DNA of 64,000 bases from Vibrio sinus (GTDB taxonomy: Bacteria; Pseudomonadota; Gammaproteobacteria; Enterobacterales; Vibrionaceae). A program made the position numbers and the translations under genes. The stretch lies in NCBI RefSeq assembly GCF_023634645.1, contig NZ_JAMKMR010000007.1:1-64000 (forward strand), in the 5' to 3' direction. Positions 43,059 to 52,492 of this stretch are shown here, piece after piece. Positions within the stretch are counted from its first letter, which is position 1. Every line of letters starts with the position of its first letter. A model generated the notes under the pieces. That model ran no database searches. It was not told the DNA's origin and saw only the letters and a program-made list of their open reading frames with translations.

Positions 43059-43835
43059 CTAGTTGCGGCCAGCCATGACACCACCATCCACATCCCAAAC
43101 AGCGCCAGTCACCCAACTTGCTTGCTCTGAGAGTAAAAAAGCAATGATATTGGCAACATCATTTGGCGTCCCAACTCGACCAATGGGATGAAAAGCATGG
43201 AAGCTTTGCAATGTTTCCTTTATCTCTTCTTTAGGAATGAAGCCCTCATAAATTGGCGTTTGTACCACCGCTGGAGACACTGCGTTGACACGAATATTGT
43301 GTGGAGCTAGTTCCATCGCCAGATGTTGAGTCAGTGAATGTAACCCAGCTTTAGCCATAGAATACGCCGAGGAAGGCGTCGCTGCGATGGCCTGTTTTGC
43401 CCACATAGACCCAACGTTGACGATGGCCCCTGGGCGCCCTTTTTCTACAAGGTTGGCGGCAACCTTCTGGGTGATAAAGAAAAACGCTCGGTTCAATTGC
43501 ATGTACTGGTCGTAGTCATGTGCACCATGCTCAAGAAATGGCAATGGGAAGAAGACGCCAGCCGCGTTAACAAGTAAATCAATGTCAGTGTAATGACTAT
43601 CAATCATATGCAATAGCTCTTGAACGCCCTGTTCACTTTTCAGATCGGCAGTGACGGCTTCAACCTCTCCTATGTCGGACAATGCCGCACGAGCTGACTC
43701 TGTCTTATCGGCTCTATGGCCAACGATCACTACTTTTGCGCCTTGCTCTAACACCATTTGCGCCGTAGCCAATCCCATACCACTTGTGCCACCAATAACC
43801 AGTAGTCTATTTCCTTCAAATTGCTTGTTCATCAT
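43059..43835 (-). CDS. Short-chain dehydrogenase/reductase
   Basis: A 258-aa classical [14 protein letters not shown] (cofactor loop), [16 protein letters not shown] (catalytic Ser) and YSMAKAG (Tyr-Lys). VIVGHRADK at the end of strand 2 suggests [15 protein letters not shown] is the usual C-terminus. Substrate unknown. It is divergently transcribed from a LysR regulator, which very probably controls it; AAGGAAATCTAA precedes the start. Confidence 0.92.
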   Translation of the reverse strand: MMNKQFEGNRLLVIGGTSGMGLATAQMVLEQGAKVVIVGHRADKTESARAALSDIGEVEAVTADLKSEQGVQELLHMIDSHYTDIDLLVNAAGVFFPLPFLEHGAHDYDQYMQLNRAFFFITQKVAANLVEKGRPGAIVNVGSMWAKQAIAATPSSAYSMAKAGLHSLTQHLAMELAPHNIRVNAVSPAVVQTPIYEGFIPKEEIKETLQSFHAFHPIGRVGTPNDVANIIAFLLSEQASWVTGAVWDVDGGVMAGRN

Positions 43836-44074
43836 TTAGATTTCCTTAAGCCGAGCTGCACGGCTGAGATTACATTTAACATGGCCGCCGAGGCTATCCC
43901 GTGCTCCACGAACAAGTTCGACGTATTCTAGAAAATGTCGGTCTACTTACGTCGATATGATCAACATGAGCTATCATTGATTTTCCTCAACAGCTTGATT
44001 GATAGTGTCACTGGATTTACTTTCCACCACAAACGAGATAATCTGTTACCCCGTGAAAGAAAATATTTATCGCG

Positions 44075-44986
44075 ATGAAATTACCCATACATCTCAACGC
44101 ATTAAGAGCATTTGAAGCCAGCGCCAGGCATCAAAGCTTCTCCACCGCCGCCGAGGAGCTTCACGTGACACCAGCGGCCGTAGGACAATTGGTTCGTTCA
44201 TTGGAAGAGTGGCTGGATACCCCTCTATTTCATAGAACAAATACAGGTAAAGCTCGCCTCATCCCCACCGAGGCAGCAGAGCACGCGTTGCCTGATATTC
44301 GAAATGGTTTTGACAAACTCATGTTAGGCCTAGAGCGCCTGCAGCAAGGTTCCGTAAACCAAACATTGACTGTGGCGATGAGCCCATCCTTCGCTGAAAA
44401 GTGGCTACTTCTTAGATTAGAAAGCTTCCAAACGCTGGATACGAATACCACGGTTCGATTGGATACCAATTTAAGCTTGGTCGATTTTGCCGCTCAACAC
44501 ATTGATATTGGCATTCGCTATGGACAGGGGCAGTGGCCAGGATTGGTTGCAGAAAAGCTGATGGGGGAAGAAGTGTATCCAGTCTGTTCAGCACAATTTT
44601 TAGAACAAAGGACACTCCATCAACCTGAAGATTTACTGTGTGTTCCTCTGATACATGACGGTTCACTAGGTACGCACGCCGGGTTCCCAACGTGGTCTGA
44701 TTGGCTAAACAAAGCCAGAGTCAACGGAGGCAACAAAGCCCAGCACCTACAAATCAACAACTCGGCGGCTGTACTTCAATCTGCGGTGGATGGGCATGGC
44801 GTCGCACTTGCTCGCAGCGTGATGGTGAAAAGAGAGTTGGACGATGGACGTTTGATCCGATTGTTTCCCAACATAGCATTGGAGTCAGCACTAGCATACT
44901 ACCTTGTCTATCGTCCAGAGTGCTCAACATGGCCGAAAATACAATCCTTCAAAGCCTGGTTATTTTCAGAAGTGAAAAGAGGGTAA
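44075..44986 (+). CDS. LysR-family regulator (GcvA-like)
   Basis: A 303-aa regulator: the N-terminal winged helix-turn-helix is LRAFEASARHQSFSTAAEELHVTPAAVGQLVRSLEEWLDTPLFHRT, and the substrate-binding part resembles GcvA/AmpR (TVAMSPSFAEKWLLLRL...DIGIRYGQGQWPGL). It is divergent from the SDR gene, the typical arrangement in which the regulator controls its neighbour through the shared region; an inducer is unknown. The two LysR half-sites were not identified with confidence. Confidence 0.93.
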   Translation: MKLPIHLNALRAFEASARHQSFSTAAEELHVTPAAVGQLVRSLEEWLDTPLFHRTNTGKARLIPTEAAEHALPDIRNGFDKLMLGLERLQQGSVNQTLTVAMSPSFAEKWLLLRLESFQTLDTNTTVRLDTNLSLVDFAAQHIDIGIRYGQGQWPGLVAEKLMGEEVYPVCSAQFLEQRTLHQPEDLLCVPLIHDGSLGTHAGFPTWSDWLNKARVNGGNKAQHLQINNSAAVLQSAVDGHGVALARSVMVKRELDDGRLIRLFPNIALESALAYYLVYRPECSTWPKIQSFKAWLFSEVKRG

Positions 44987-45077
44987 GGCGATCGTTCTGG
45001 ATGAGAATCGACGCATAGACCATCACTATGAACCAAGCAGTAAGAGCTCCAACAGAAGCGAACCTGGGAAACTTACC

Positions 45078-45761
45078 CTACTTCTCCATTTGATAGACAC
45101 GAGTTTGACCTTTCTGTTTTGAATAATGATAAACAATACCCTTACCATCACTCTTATCAACGATAAACACGTCTCCGGCTTGCCCCATCTTAGAAATGCG
45201 CTGGTTCTCGGCTTTCTTCTCTAATCCATTTTTCACGATGACCGTTCTACCATCAGCATTCACCACATGGTAATTCGGATTCACATACATGCCTACGCGA
45301 TTCGATTTGTATATGTAGTACAAAGAATAACTAACGAGCATCAGGGAGGTTATCACAGCAAATAGGTTCAACACGACTCCAAAATATTTTAGCTTTCCAC
45401 CTTTTTTTTCTCTCATCACCGAAGAGGCTGCTGCCTCTACATAAGAGAATTTTTGTATTTTATATCCAACTCTAGGTACACTGACAATCACTTCAGACTC
45501 AGTAATTGTCTTAATTTTTTTTCTTAAATCAGAGATTAGTTTGTTATAGGATGCATCCGTCACGATAGTTTTTGGCCACAAATAGGCCATGATGTCGTTT
45601 TTAGCGACTGGTTTTCCCGCATTTTCAATTAACAGCCTAATAAATTGGGCTTCCTTAAACTTTAAATGTATCCGCAAACTAAACTTATTAATGAGGCATT
45701 CATTATTCGAATCAAAAAAAAGATCATCATCGATTTTTACAATTCTTTCGCTATTATTCAT
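45078..45761 (-). CDS. ToxR-like transmembrane transcriptional regulator
   Basis: A 227-aa protein with an N-terminal OmpR-type winged helix (residues about 30-100: LRIHLKFKEAQFIRLLIENAGKPVAKNDIMAYLWPKTIVTDASYNKLISDLRKKI...VPRVGYKI), one transmembrane helix near residues 125-148 (GVVLNLFAVITSLMLVSYSLYYIY) and a short periplasmic part. This is the ToxR/TcpP/CadC layout: DNA binding in the cytoplasm and sensing outside. It lies about 45 bases after, and on the same strand as, the FidL/ToxS-like gene, so the two are probably cotranscribed. Targets unknown. Confidence 0.9.
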   Translation of the reverse strand: MNNSERIVKIDDDLFFDSNNECLINKFSLRIHLKFKEAQFIRLLIENAGKPVAKNDIMAYLWPKTIVTDASYNKLISDLRKKIKTITESEVIVSVPRVGYKIQKFSYVEAAASSVMREKKGGKLKYFGVVLNLFAVITSLMLVSYSLYYIYKSNRVGMYVNPNYHVVNADGRTVIVKNGLEKKAENQRISKMGQAGDVFIVDKSDGKGIVYHYSKQKGQTRVYQMEK

Positions 45762-45805
45762 GGGTAACCTTAACTACTTCTTCACTATCATTAATGAGTA
45801 TCTTG

Positions 45806-46309
45806 TTATTCTTTAATAAATACATCATAGGCTTGCAACGTAGAATCCCAAAGAATCATCACCGGCCCTGTTCGATAGACTAACGCAATACTTCTCTTGA
45901 CAAGATCGCTATCATCGATAACATCAAACTTACGATAATGAGAAGAATGCTCGACATCAAAAATTTTAACACCTTGCTCTTTGAGTACTTGTGCTTTTAG
46001 TTGAAACACACCATCTTTAAAATTCGAAAGCACCCCTGTAATTTTAAACTGAGAAAACGTTTTATATCCTTTCTCTTTTATGAAAATATTCCCATGCAAC
46101 TTATTGTTCATAAAATTGACTTCAATAACCTTATGTGAAGAGTCAAGTATGGGCCCATAGAATACATCAGAAACGTAGCCCCCATTGACCACTTCGTCGC
46201 TGGTTTTTCTATAATGCTCGTAGGAAAAATAATGGAAAGCCAAGGATAAAAACAGGAGAACAAAAAGATACGCATTTGGCTTACCCGTAAATAGTCTTAG
46301 TTTTTTCAT
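45806..46309 (-). CDS. Membrane-anchored FidL/ToxS-like protein, paralog B
   Basis: A 167-aa protein with an N-terminal membrane helix (AYLFVLLFLSLAFHYFSYEHY) and a periplasmic domain. It is paralogous to the 167-aa protein at 24836-25339, sharing about half of its residues by eye. It sits directly upstream of a ToxR-like regulator in one transcription unit, the arrangement of ToxR-ToxS, TcpP-TcpH and MarT-FidL pairs, so a role in stabilising or tuning that regulator is inferred. Its own sequence is not clearly that of ToxS. Confidence 0.8.
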   Translation of the reverse strand: MKKLRLFTGKPNAYLFVLLFLSLAFHYFSYEHYRKTSDEVVNGGYVSDVFYGPILDSSHKVIEVNFMNNKLHGNIFIKEKGYKTFSQFKITGVLSNFKDGVFQLKAQVLKEQGVKIFDVEHSSHYRKFDVIDDSDLVKRSIALVYRTGPVMILWDSTLQAYDVFIKE

Positions 46310-46908
46310 ATACTTTCTATAAACACCTTATTTTTCTGGACGTCTAGTTAAAGCTCAGATGATTTCAATACCAAGTATAAGCATTCATCTGACTTAACTG
46401 TATAAAATATAGTGATTTTCACTTTTATAATATCAGTCGCGAGCGAAGCATCACAAATCTAGAAGATGCAATCCTTCCTCTTTAGTCTAAGTCTGCTTCC
46501 GAGCGGAAAGCCACAAACTAAAAGTCACCACAGTCGGCCTACTCAATTTAATTAATGAAAAAACAACACTATATAAGTTGCATTTATTATGCATGTTAAA
46601 TTTTTAAAGTCAAATTTCAGCACCTAACATAGAGCAAATCTAATGTGGGCAGCCATCAATGTATGTGATGAGTATTTGTTCACTTAGTAACATCATAATC
46701 CACCAAAATAGACATTAAAAAATTTGTGACATTAGTTCCATTAATATTACTTTTATCAACCACTGTTGAGCCTAATTTTAGTCAAGATTTTATTAATCGC
46801 AAGCGTCACCCAACCATAACAAACAAGAGTAATATATTGATAAAAAAAGAAAATAGCATAAAAATATCGGCTAATTACAACAAAAGTAAATAGGAATTTT
46901 TATATAAT
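46310..46908. other. AT-rich intergenic region
   Basis: 599 bases between divergent genes, very AT-rich. It must contain the promoter of the membrane-protein/regulator pair. No genes or clear repeats were recognised. Confidence 0.4.
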
Positions 46909-47406
46909 TTGATAGCATCGCCGCACTTTATTGAACTTTATAGAGCGTATAGGCAAATGAACTACTTGATTAGCATCATGACCGATCAGCCCATAATCAA
47001 AAGTTTCTTAGTGAACTGTATTCGGGATTCATCTTATCGAATGAAGCAGAGTGTTTTTTTTCTAGAAAACAGAAAAGTTGGCTCCAGAGGTTTAATATCA
47101 CCTTATTCAGACGTGATATACTGCCCGAGCTCAATCAATGAATACAAAAGAATTGTCATCATCGACACCGATAGTCGGTCGTTCAACGGAATTCAAAAAG
47201 ATAAGGTTAAACACATTAAAGAGTTCATTGGACACAAATACCGTGATGTAAATGATACCTACTTTCTTTATCTGTCCACACCACTTAAGAGCGAGGAATT
47301 TAATATACGGTCCTTCATACCAAAACCATTAAATAGAAAGACATTAACGAGTATTTTTGATTATGTTTTTGATACAAACTATCTTAACGATAAAATTCAA
47401 GCCTAG
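46909..47406 (+). CDS. Hypothetical protein with a receiver-like C-terminus
   Basis: A 165-aa cytoplasmic protein. The second half alternates strands and helices (YKRIVIIDTDSRSFNGI, DVNDTYFLYLSTPL, FIPKPLNRKTLTSIFDYVF); the late KPLNRKTL phrase looks like the KPF/KPL turn of response-regulator receiver domains, and IIDTD like the phospho-acceptor strand, but the canonical Asp cluster is not fully present, so it would be a degenerate receiver. No output domain is seen. Start is unsure: a TTG opens the frame and ATGs follow at 46960 and 46981. It is AT-rich. Confidence 0.5.
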   Translation: MIASPHFIELYRAYRQMNYLISIMTDQPIIKSFLVNCIRDSSYRMKQSVFFLENRKVGSRGLISPYSDVIYCPSSINEYKRIVIIDTDSRSFNGIQKDKVKHIKEFIGHKYRDVNDTYFLYLSTPLKSEEFNIRSFIPKPLNRKTLTSIFDYVFDTNYLNDKIQA

Positions 47407-47910
47407 TATCTTTTTTGCTTGCTTCAATAAGGCTGAAAAGGTAACTCAAAGGGTTACCTTTAGGTGAATGGAAGCCTGACCAATGCGATTTACCGCAGAG
47501 ATTGAGAGCTAGCTTGATCAAATCGTTATAGGCTTCGTTATAAAGTGGTAATAGACCTGCCTTTATGGCAAATAAATATCGAGAGCCAAAAGCAGCAGCA
47601 CTATAGCTAGACACAATGACAAAACAATAAACTCAACCAAATTACAGACTGTTTTACTTACCTTCACTACGGTTACCTTGATGTTAATATCTTGACGAAA
47701 TACGGTTTCAGTGTATTGTGACAGCGAAGTATCCATTTATTTGAGATAGACAAGCGCCACCTCATGGTACGGACCTCACCCTCCTTGTCTCGAAAGACCT
47801 TCGGTTCACAATACGATTATTAGCAGCGATATGATAACAACGCCATAGAACAAAACATTATAATAAACAATGAAAATAGTGTTATTGTTGTTATAACTAA
47901 ACCGTTAGCC
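47407..47910. other. Intergenic region with a possible gene remnant
   Basis: 504 bases between convergent genes. A minus-strand open frame of 76 codons (47384-47614) ends with SLIEASKKDTRLEFYR; it has no ribosome binding site and may be a gene remnant of unknown origin. An imperfect inverted repeat (GAGATAGACAAG / CTTGTCTC) occurs at about 47738-47800. No attC site could be confirmed. Confidence 0.4.
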
Positions 47911-48795
47911 CTACCCCATTAACTCTAGTATTGTCGCAAGAAACCTTTGTTTTGTTGCTCTTGCTGGACCACAGATTGGATTGATGTCTTTGTCAAAGTT
48001 CCCATACCCATTAACGTTAAAGTATGCCCTCAGCTCCTTTTCTGAAGGCATAATCTGATCAATAAACACAGGTGTCCCCCCATTTAAATGGTATTGAATC
48101 CTAAAGTAATCCATCATATTCCCTGTCATCAGTGGAGCTTGAGTTGTTAGGCTCGCTTCCACATCACACCCAGAAGCGGCCCTCGCACTGTGCTCAAACC
48201 CAAGTGTATGTCCTAACTCATGTGTTAAAACATACACCAGAATGGCTCTCACCAAATCCAGGTCACTTTCATGATGTATAAAGCCCAGATCGACGCTATT
48301 TAAACTGTTTAGTGTTTGCTCTATTTGCTCTGGGTGCAGTTCAATTGCCCCTTGATAAGCGCTGGTACCTGGTTCCGTAGGGTAACCTAATGGATAAGCT
48401 GCAGCTGCAGCCCCGGCACCAAACCCGTGCTCAGGAGCAGGGAACACCCTCACAACGATATCCGCGTCCTCTTTTGAATCTACTAATATAAAGTTCACAA
48501 ACAGTGCCCACCGGGGAAAAATAATGTTTTGTAGGAAGCTTCTCAAAGTAAACGTAAAAGGTGTCCCATGATAGTTTATAGTAATAGTTGCATTCTCAAC
48601 ATACACCCTAATAGCACCGGTATCATAGGAATTACTTGCTTGAAACAAACCGTTAAATGGGTTACCAAAATCTCTCGCCATAAATGTGGTTGCGGTTAGC
48701 TCACCATTAATATTAAATCCTGTGCTGGCTTGTACTGGCATTGCAAATATAAGTGCCAAGCACAAAGACAATAAGTAAAAATGTTGTGTTTTCAA
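47911..48795 (-). CDS. Secreted metzincin-type metalloprotease
   Basis: A 294-aa exported zinc protease. Signal peptide about residues 1-23. HELGHTLGFEH (residues 192-202) is the full metzincin motif HExxHxxGxxH, and LMTGNMMDYF just after it provides the Met-turn. The segment between residues 60 and 190 holds a beta-sheet with DADIVVRVFP. After the protease core there is a C-terminal tail (GYGNFDKDINPICGPARATKQRFLATILELMG) with a cysteine and a helix, which could serve as a linker to a partner protein. The TTG start is 2 bases after the preceding gene's stop, with GGATGA upstream, so the two are translated as a pair. It resembles the A subunit of EcxAB-type toxins in plan. Confidence 0.85.
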   Translation of the reverse strand: MKTQHFYLLSLCLALIFAMPVQASTGFNINGELTATTFMARDFGNPFNGLFQASNSYDTGAIRVYVENATITINYHGTPFTFTLRSFLQNIIFPRWALFVNFILVDSKEDADIVVRVFPAPEHGFGAGAAAAAYPLGYPTEPGTSAYQGAIELHPEQIEQTLNSLNSVDLGFIHHESDLDLVRAILVYVLTHELGHTLGFEHSARAASGCDVEASLTTQAPLMTGNMMDYFRIQYHLNGGTPVFIDQIMPSEKELRAYFNVNGYGNFDKDINPICGPARATKQRFLATILELMG

Positions 48796-48797
48796 CG

Positions 48798-49112
48798 CTA
48801 ATCATCCAAGGTTATTCTGTTTACATACCAGTAATTGCTGTAATATACATAGTGAATACATACTCTTGCTTTCGTTAAATACGCTAGTTTAACTAAGTCT
48901 ATTACCACTTCATTGTCTGCCCAAAAACTATCATTTGTTTGTGAACTGTCATCCATCACTCCCCTAAAGTACATGCCTCCGTTGTCGTGAAAACTTAGAT
49001 TCTCGACAAATCCACAGGCATCATTTTCATTATTCCTATCGATATTGTTGATTGGTTTTTGTGCGTATGTACTAAAAGAAATAAACAACATTAACGTTAT
49101 TATATATCTCAT
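48798..49112 (-). CDS. Small secreted protein, AB5 B-subunit-like
   Basis: A 104-aa exported protein with a signal peptide (ITLMLFISFSTYA). Cys33 lies near the start of the mature part and Cys85 follows a helix ending VKLAYLTKARV. That layout, and the phrase itself, resemble the cholera-toxin B subunit helix IAYLTEAKV and its disulfide; the final strands (YYSNYWYVNRITLDD) would complete an OB fold. It is translated together with a secreted metalloprotease. A secreted inhibitor or chaperone of the protease is the main alternative. The family assignment rests on a short match from memory. Confidence 0.7.
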   Translation of the reverse strand: MRYIITLMLFISFSTYAQKPINNIDRNNENDACGFVENLSFHDNGGMYFRGVMDDSSQTNDSFWADNEVVIDLVKLAYLTKARVCIHYVYYSNYWYVNRITLDD

Positions 49113-49688
49113 TTTTTCCTCATCGATTCATTATTTGTTTTATCTTTCCAATATTGACAAACTAAACAGTCAATACTCTTCGCTAAATATAATATCAACC
49201 GTGGATGTCGAAAAAAATGCACAACCATTTTTTTTTGCTCAATAAAATAAACGATACAGACAACAATTCCATCTCAATATAATGCTCAAAATAAATACTG
49301 ATAAGTCAATTTTTATACGGTAATGATGTCGGTTGTTAAACTGGAAAGTAATTTTTACTCGTAGACTCACCCTTTGATCAAGTATGGAAATAACTAAAGG
49401 GCAATCGGCGTTATAGATAGGTTTCTATGCTAGGCAGAGATGTGTATACTGGCCACACTGGCGAAATGAGTGGCTAATTATAGCTATCATGGGCAACTAC
49501 ACGTTATGACACTTTCATCAAGAAGGCTAAGGGTCATTACCGATATACCTTAAAAAACCGAGTATCAATGTTACTCGGTCCAAAAAAGAAACGCTAATGT
49601 AGAGCTGAGACTAATTAGTCGACGGTGGCAAAAGCTTTAACCGCACAGCTGAAGCTGGTGATACGATATTTCTGAGTGAAAGGCCTAA
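49113..49688. other. Intergenic region upstream of the protease pair
   Basis: 576 bases, AT-rich. It holds the promoter of the protease/B-subunit-like pair at its left end and the tpx terminator at its right (49557-49579). No genes recognised. Confidence 0.45.
49557..49579 (-). terminator. Terminator downstream of tpx
   Basis: ACCGAGTA-TCAATGT-TACTCGGT is a perfect 8-bp stem; read on the minus strand it is followed by TTTTTT, as in an intrinsic terminator about 110 bases past the tpx stop. Confidence 0.75.
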
Positions 49689-50198
49689 TTAGCTTAGTGC
49701 GTTTAATGCATCAAGCGCTGCTGTATAATTGGGTTCATTTGTAATTTCTGAAACCAGTTCACTGTACGTTACCAACCCCTCTTCATCTACTATTAAAATG
49801 GCACGTGCAGAAAGCCCTTCCAATGGACCTTCACTGATCTTAACCCCAAAATGTTCAGTAAATAGTGGAGAACGGAAAAATGAAGCAGTTCGAACGTTTT
49901 TAAGTCCTTCAATCGCACAGAATCGGTTTGCAGCAAACGGTAAATCTGCAGAAATACAAAGCACAACCACATTTTCCAAGTGAGATGCTTCTTTGTTAAA
50001 TCGACGAACACTTGCTGCACAAACAGGAGTATCAATACTCGGGAACACGTTGATAACTAATTTTGTACCACATAAATCTGACCATTTAATCTCCTCTAAT
50101 GTTGAGGAAGTTAGCGTAAAACTTGGGAGCTGAGAACCCGCTTGGACGAAGCTCCCTGATATCGCTACTGGCTCACCTTGGAATGTTACTTGACTCAT
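49689..50198 (-). CDS. tpx: Thiol peroxidase
   Basis: A 169-aa atypical two-Cys peroxiredoxin. NVFPSIDTPVCAASVRRFN contains the peroxidatic cysteine, and ADLPFAANRFCAIEGL holds the resolving cysteine, as in E. coli Tpx; ISEGPLEGLSARAILIVDEEG is the matching C-terminal part. It reduces hydrogen peroxide and small alkyl hydroperoxides using thioredoxin. Monocistronic, with its terminator on the minus strand. Confidence 0.97.
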   Translation of the reverse strand: MSQVTFQGEPVAISGSFVQAGSQLPSFTLTSSTLEEIKWSDLCGTKLVINVFPSIDTPVCAASVRRFNKEASHLENVVVLCISADLPFAANRFCAIEGLKNVRTASFFRSPLFTEHFGVKISEGPLEGLSARAILIVDEEGLVTYSELVSEITNEPNYTAALDALNALS

Positions 50199-50798
50199 GA
50201 TCTATACTCTCTTGTTGCACTGTGTTTATTTATCCAATTAAATTGGGGTGTTTATGACCGAAAGCCAATAACGACGCTCTCGATAGTAAATTACCTATTG
50301 AGAATATCCAGATGCCTAATACGACGTCATATTGGTTGGTTTTAGAGCAAAAGTTACTGAAAAACCACCAAACTTTGGTCAACCTCTAGATCCTATTCTG
50401 AATCTCTATGAAAATGAATGGATTAAATAGATCGAAATGAAGTTTGTGGTCAATCGAGCCAAATCGAAATATTTTGTTATTGTGTGAACAATGCGTAGAC
50501 AGCCCTTAACCTTACCGAACAGTCAACTTGCCTTTAGATACAAATTAAACGGTTCAGCCAAACTATGAATTGCTCCGAGTTCATCGAAGCTTGGCCGATC
50601 TACTTATAAATTGTTGATTTTTAACCAACCTTTTGCGTTTGGCCACATAAAATAAAGGGTGTAGCCGATCAGATCGTGAGCTCCTGATTTAGTTCCCCTG
50701 AATTACGCAACAAAGCCGTAAATGGGTGCAAAACCCCTTAGAGGCGTGTCCAATTTTTGGGGCCTTCTATTGGTCCACTTATTTGTAACAAATGGGCT
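50199..50798. other. Intergenic region with a 0.23-kb repeat copy
   Basis: 600 bases between tpx and the HAD gene. The first part may hold the tpx promoter. Bases about 50331-50565 form one copy of a direct repeat whose partner lies beyond the methyltransferase gene. The remaining part (about 50600-50790) shows unidentified sequence, possibly insertion-sequence debris. Confidence 0.6.
50331..50565 (+). repeat. Direct repeat, copy A
   Basis: Begins TTGGTTGGTTTTAGAGC and includes GATCCTATTCTGAATCTCTA and AATGGATTAAATAGATCGAA. It is about 85% alike by eye to copy B at 52710-52930, in the same orientation. Together they bracket the HAD/methyltransferase pair. Confidence 0.8.
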
Positions 50799-51593
50799 TT
50801 AAGAACTAATTAATTTATTTATATATTCAGCAACACCTAGAGAATGGGCATGCCCTATTACCTCGGCATGAGGAACAGCTTTCTTTACACTTGTAGAAGC
50901 ATTTAGCATAACTTTAGGGAACCCTACATATTTCAGCATTTCAATATCGTTTTCACCATCACCAAATGCCATTGTTTGCTTAGGTGTAAAACCAAGATGA
51001 TTACAAAGTAAACTTACAGCAGATGCCTTATTGACCCCAACAGGCATAATTTCCATACACCAAGGTAATGAAAATGAAAAATCCAATTTACCAAAATATT
51101 TGACTTGTAATTCATCATGTAACTTTAATAAAGATAGTCTATCACCCAAAAGGAAAAATTTTATTATCCTCTTTCTTTTCAAAAATTTTTTATTTATTAT
51201 TTTGTATTTAAAACCAGATTGTGGACTGTAGTTTTCTAGATTATTATTGGTTTCATTGATATACCAGCTTTTAATCGTATATGCATTTAAATGTATATCT
51301 TTTGGTAAGGGATAATTAATTATCGATATGGAAGTGTCTATAGGGATGTAAGTTACCCCAATTATTTTATTATTTGGATCAATAACCATACCTCCATTGC
51401 AGCTAATCATACCGATAGGCCTGTCAATTCGCTTTGATAAATCCATTACATCAAAATTATGACGTCCTGTTGCGATAGAAAAAGTTCCCCCGCAATCATG
51501 GAGGTTTCTGATTGCAGTGATAGTCTCTCTATCTAACTCATGATTATTCTGCAATAATGTGCCATCTAGATCACTAATGAAATGCCTAGGCAT
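50799..51593 (-). CDS. HAD-IIB (Cof-type) phosphatase
   Basis: A 264-aa hydrolase: SDLDGTLLQNNH (nucleophile Asp motif), SIATGRHNF (motif II), the C2-cap in the middle, and FGDGENDIEMLKYVG (final acid motif). Family members remove phosphate from sugar or cofactor phosphates. It is cytoplasmic, AT-rich and lies 89 bases before a methyltransferase on the same strand. The pair is bracketed by direct repeats, suggesting joint mobility. Substrate unknown. Confidence 0.92.
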   Translation of the reverse strand: MPRHFISDLDGTLLQNNHELDRETITAIRNLHDCGGTFSIATGRHNFDVMDLSKRIDRPIGMISCNGGMVIDPNNKIIGVTYIPIDTSISIINYPLPKDIHLNAYTIKSWYINETNNNLENYSPQSGFKYKIINKKFLKRKRIIKFFLLGDRLSLLKLHDELQVKYFGKLDFSFSLPWCMEIMPVGVNKASAVSLLCNHLGFTPKQTMAFGDGENDIEMLKYVGFPKVMLNASTSVKKAVPHAEVIGHAHSLGVAEYINKLISS

Positions 51594-51682
51594 CTCCCCC
51601 CTCCTTATCTAAACTTAAACAGTAGTAATATATTAACATAGTGGTTCTGTCACATTAACGACAGAACCGGCATCGCTATCCT

Positions 51683-52492
51683 TCAAGAGGTAAATTTTTT
51701 TTCACTCTGGATCAATAAAGTATGAAAGTAGTAGCTTTCAGGGTTACCCTGTAAGCGGTTATGACAGATAGTTCCATTATCAACTAAAGATTTAGTATAA
51801 ATTGTTTCCGAAAGGTATTTTTTTCTTTTTGAAATTATATTTGATTCTATTCCCATTTGATCGAATTCATGTATTAGTTTTTTTATATCTATTAGATCGT
51901 TTGCCATGAAAAACATTTTCCCTGTATTCTTACAATAAGATAAGAAGTTGTGTCCTAGATTACGTAAATTACGAAGGCCATCACTACCACCATCGAGACA
52001 AAGCGTGTTTTTTCTATCTACATTTTCTAAGTTAAATGGTAAAGTGGGCAATGTGCTTAATAGCAAATCAAAACTTTTGTCTCGATACTTACTGCTCGTA
52101 AAACAACTAAAATCTACATTGAATTTTTTTATGCCATTTATATTTAAATTATTTCTAGATAATTCTATAGCACTTTTGTTTTTATCAATTAGTGTTATAT
52201 CAATTGAAGGGAATTTTAATTTTATAGCTAGAGACAACAGCCCTCTACCACTTCCTAGCTCCACTGACTTTAATGATTTATTTTTAGATAAACTATCTGA
52301 TAGTATATCAATATTCTCAAGAAAGTGGTCAGTATAATAATCCTGTGTTATTACGCTTGAAGTTGATGTTAAAGTTATATCTTGAGTCAAACCGGGAATG
52401 GATATGTTTTGAAAACCTACTTTTGGTAAGCTCCCTGTATGCTCTATCTTGCATTCAGATGTTTCATAAATACTATTTATTTCGCTACTCAT
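51683..52492 (-). CDS. Class I SAM-dependent methyltransferase
   Basis: A 269-aa protein. KSVELGSGRGLLSLAIKLKF (motif I) and DITLIDKNKSAIELSRNNL (motif II) are those of HemK/RsmC-type methyltransferases; DLLLSTLPTLPFN occupies the place of the NPPY motif but lacks it. The N-terminal 85 residues (KIEHTGSLPKVGFQNISIPGL) may be a substrate-recognition part. Substrate unknown. It lies upstream of the HAD gene in the same transcription unit, within the repeat-flanked segment, and its low GC suggests recent import. Confidence 0.8.
   Translation of the reverse strand: MSSEINSIYETSECKIEHTGSLPKVGFQNISIPGLTQDITLTSTSSVITQDYYTDHFLENIDILSDSLSKNKSLKSVELGSGRGLLSLAIKLKFPSIDITLIDKNKSAIELSRNNLNINGIKKFNVDFSCFTSSKYRDKSFDLLLSTLPTLPFNLENVDRKNTLCLDGGSDGLRNLRNLGHNFLSYCKNTGKMFFMANDLIDIKKLIHEFDQMGIESNIISKRKKYLSETIYTKSLVDNGTICHNRLQGNPESYYFHTLLIQSEKKFTS

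Noticed and set aside
47384..47614. Minus-strand 76-codon frame after the receiver-like gene
   Set aside because: No start signal or family; noted only as a possible remnant within the intergenic region.
47738..47830. Imperfect inverted repeats that looked like an integron attC site
   Set aside because: The outer core sites and the R''-L'' spacing could not be matched; no integrase or cassette array is visible.
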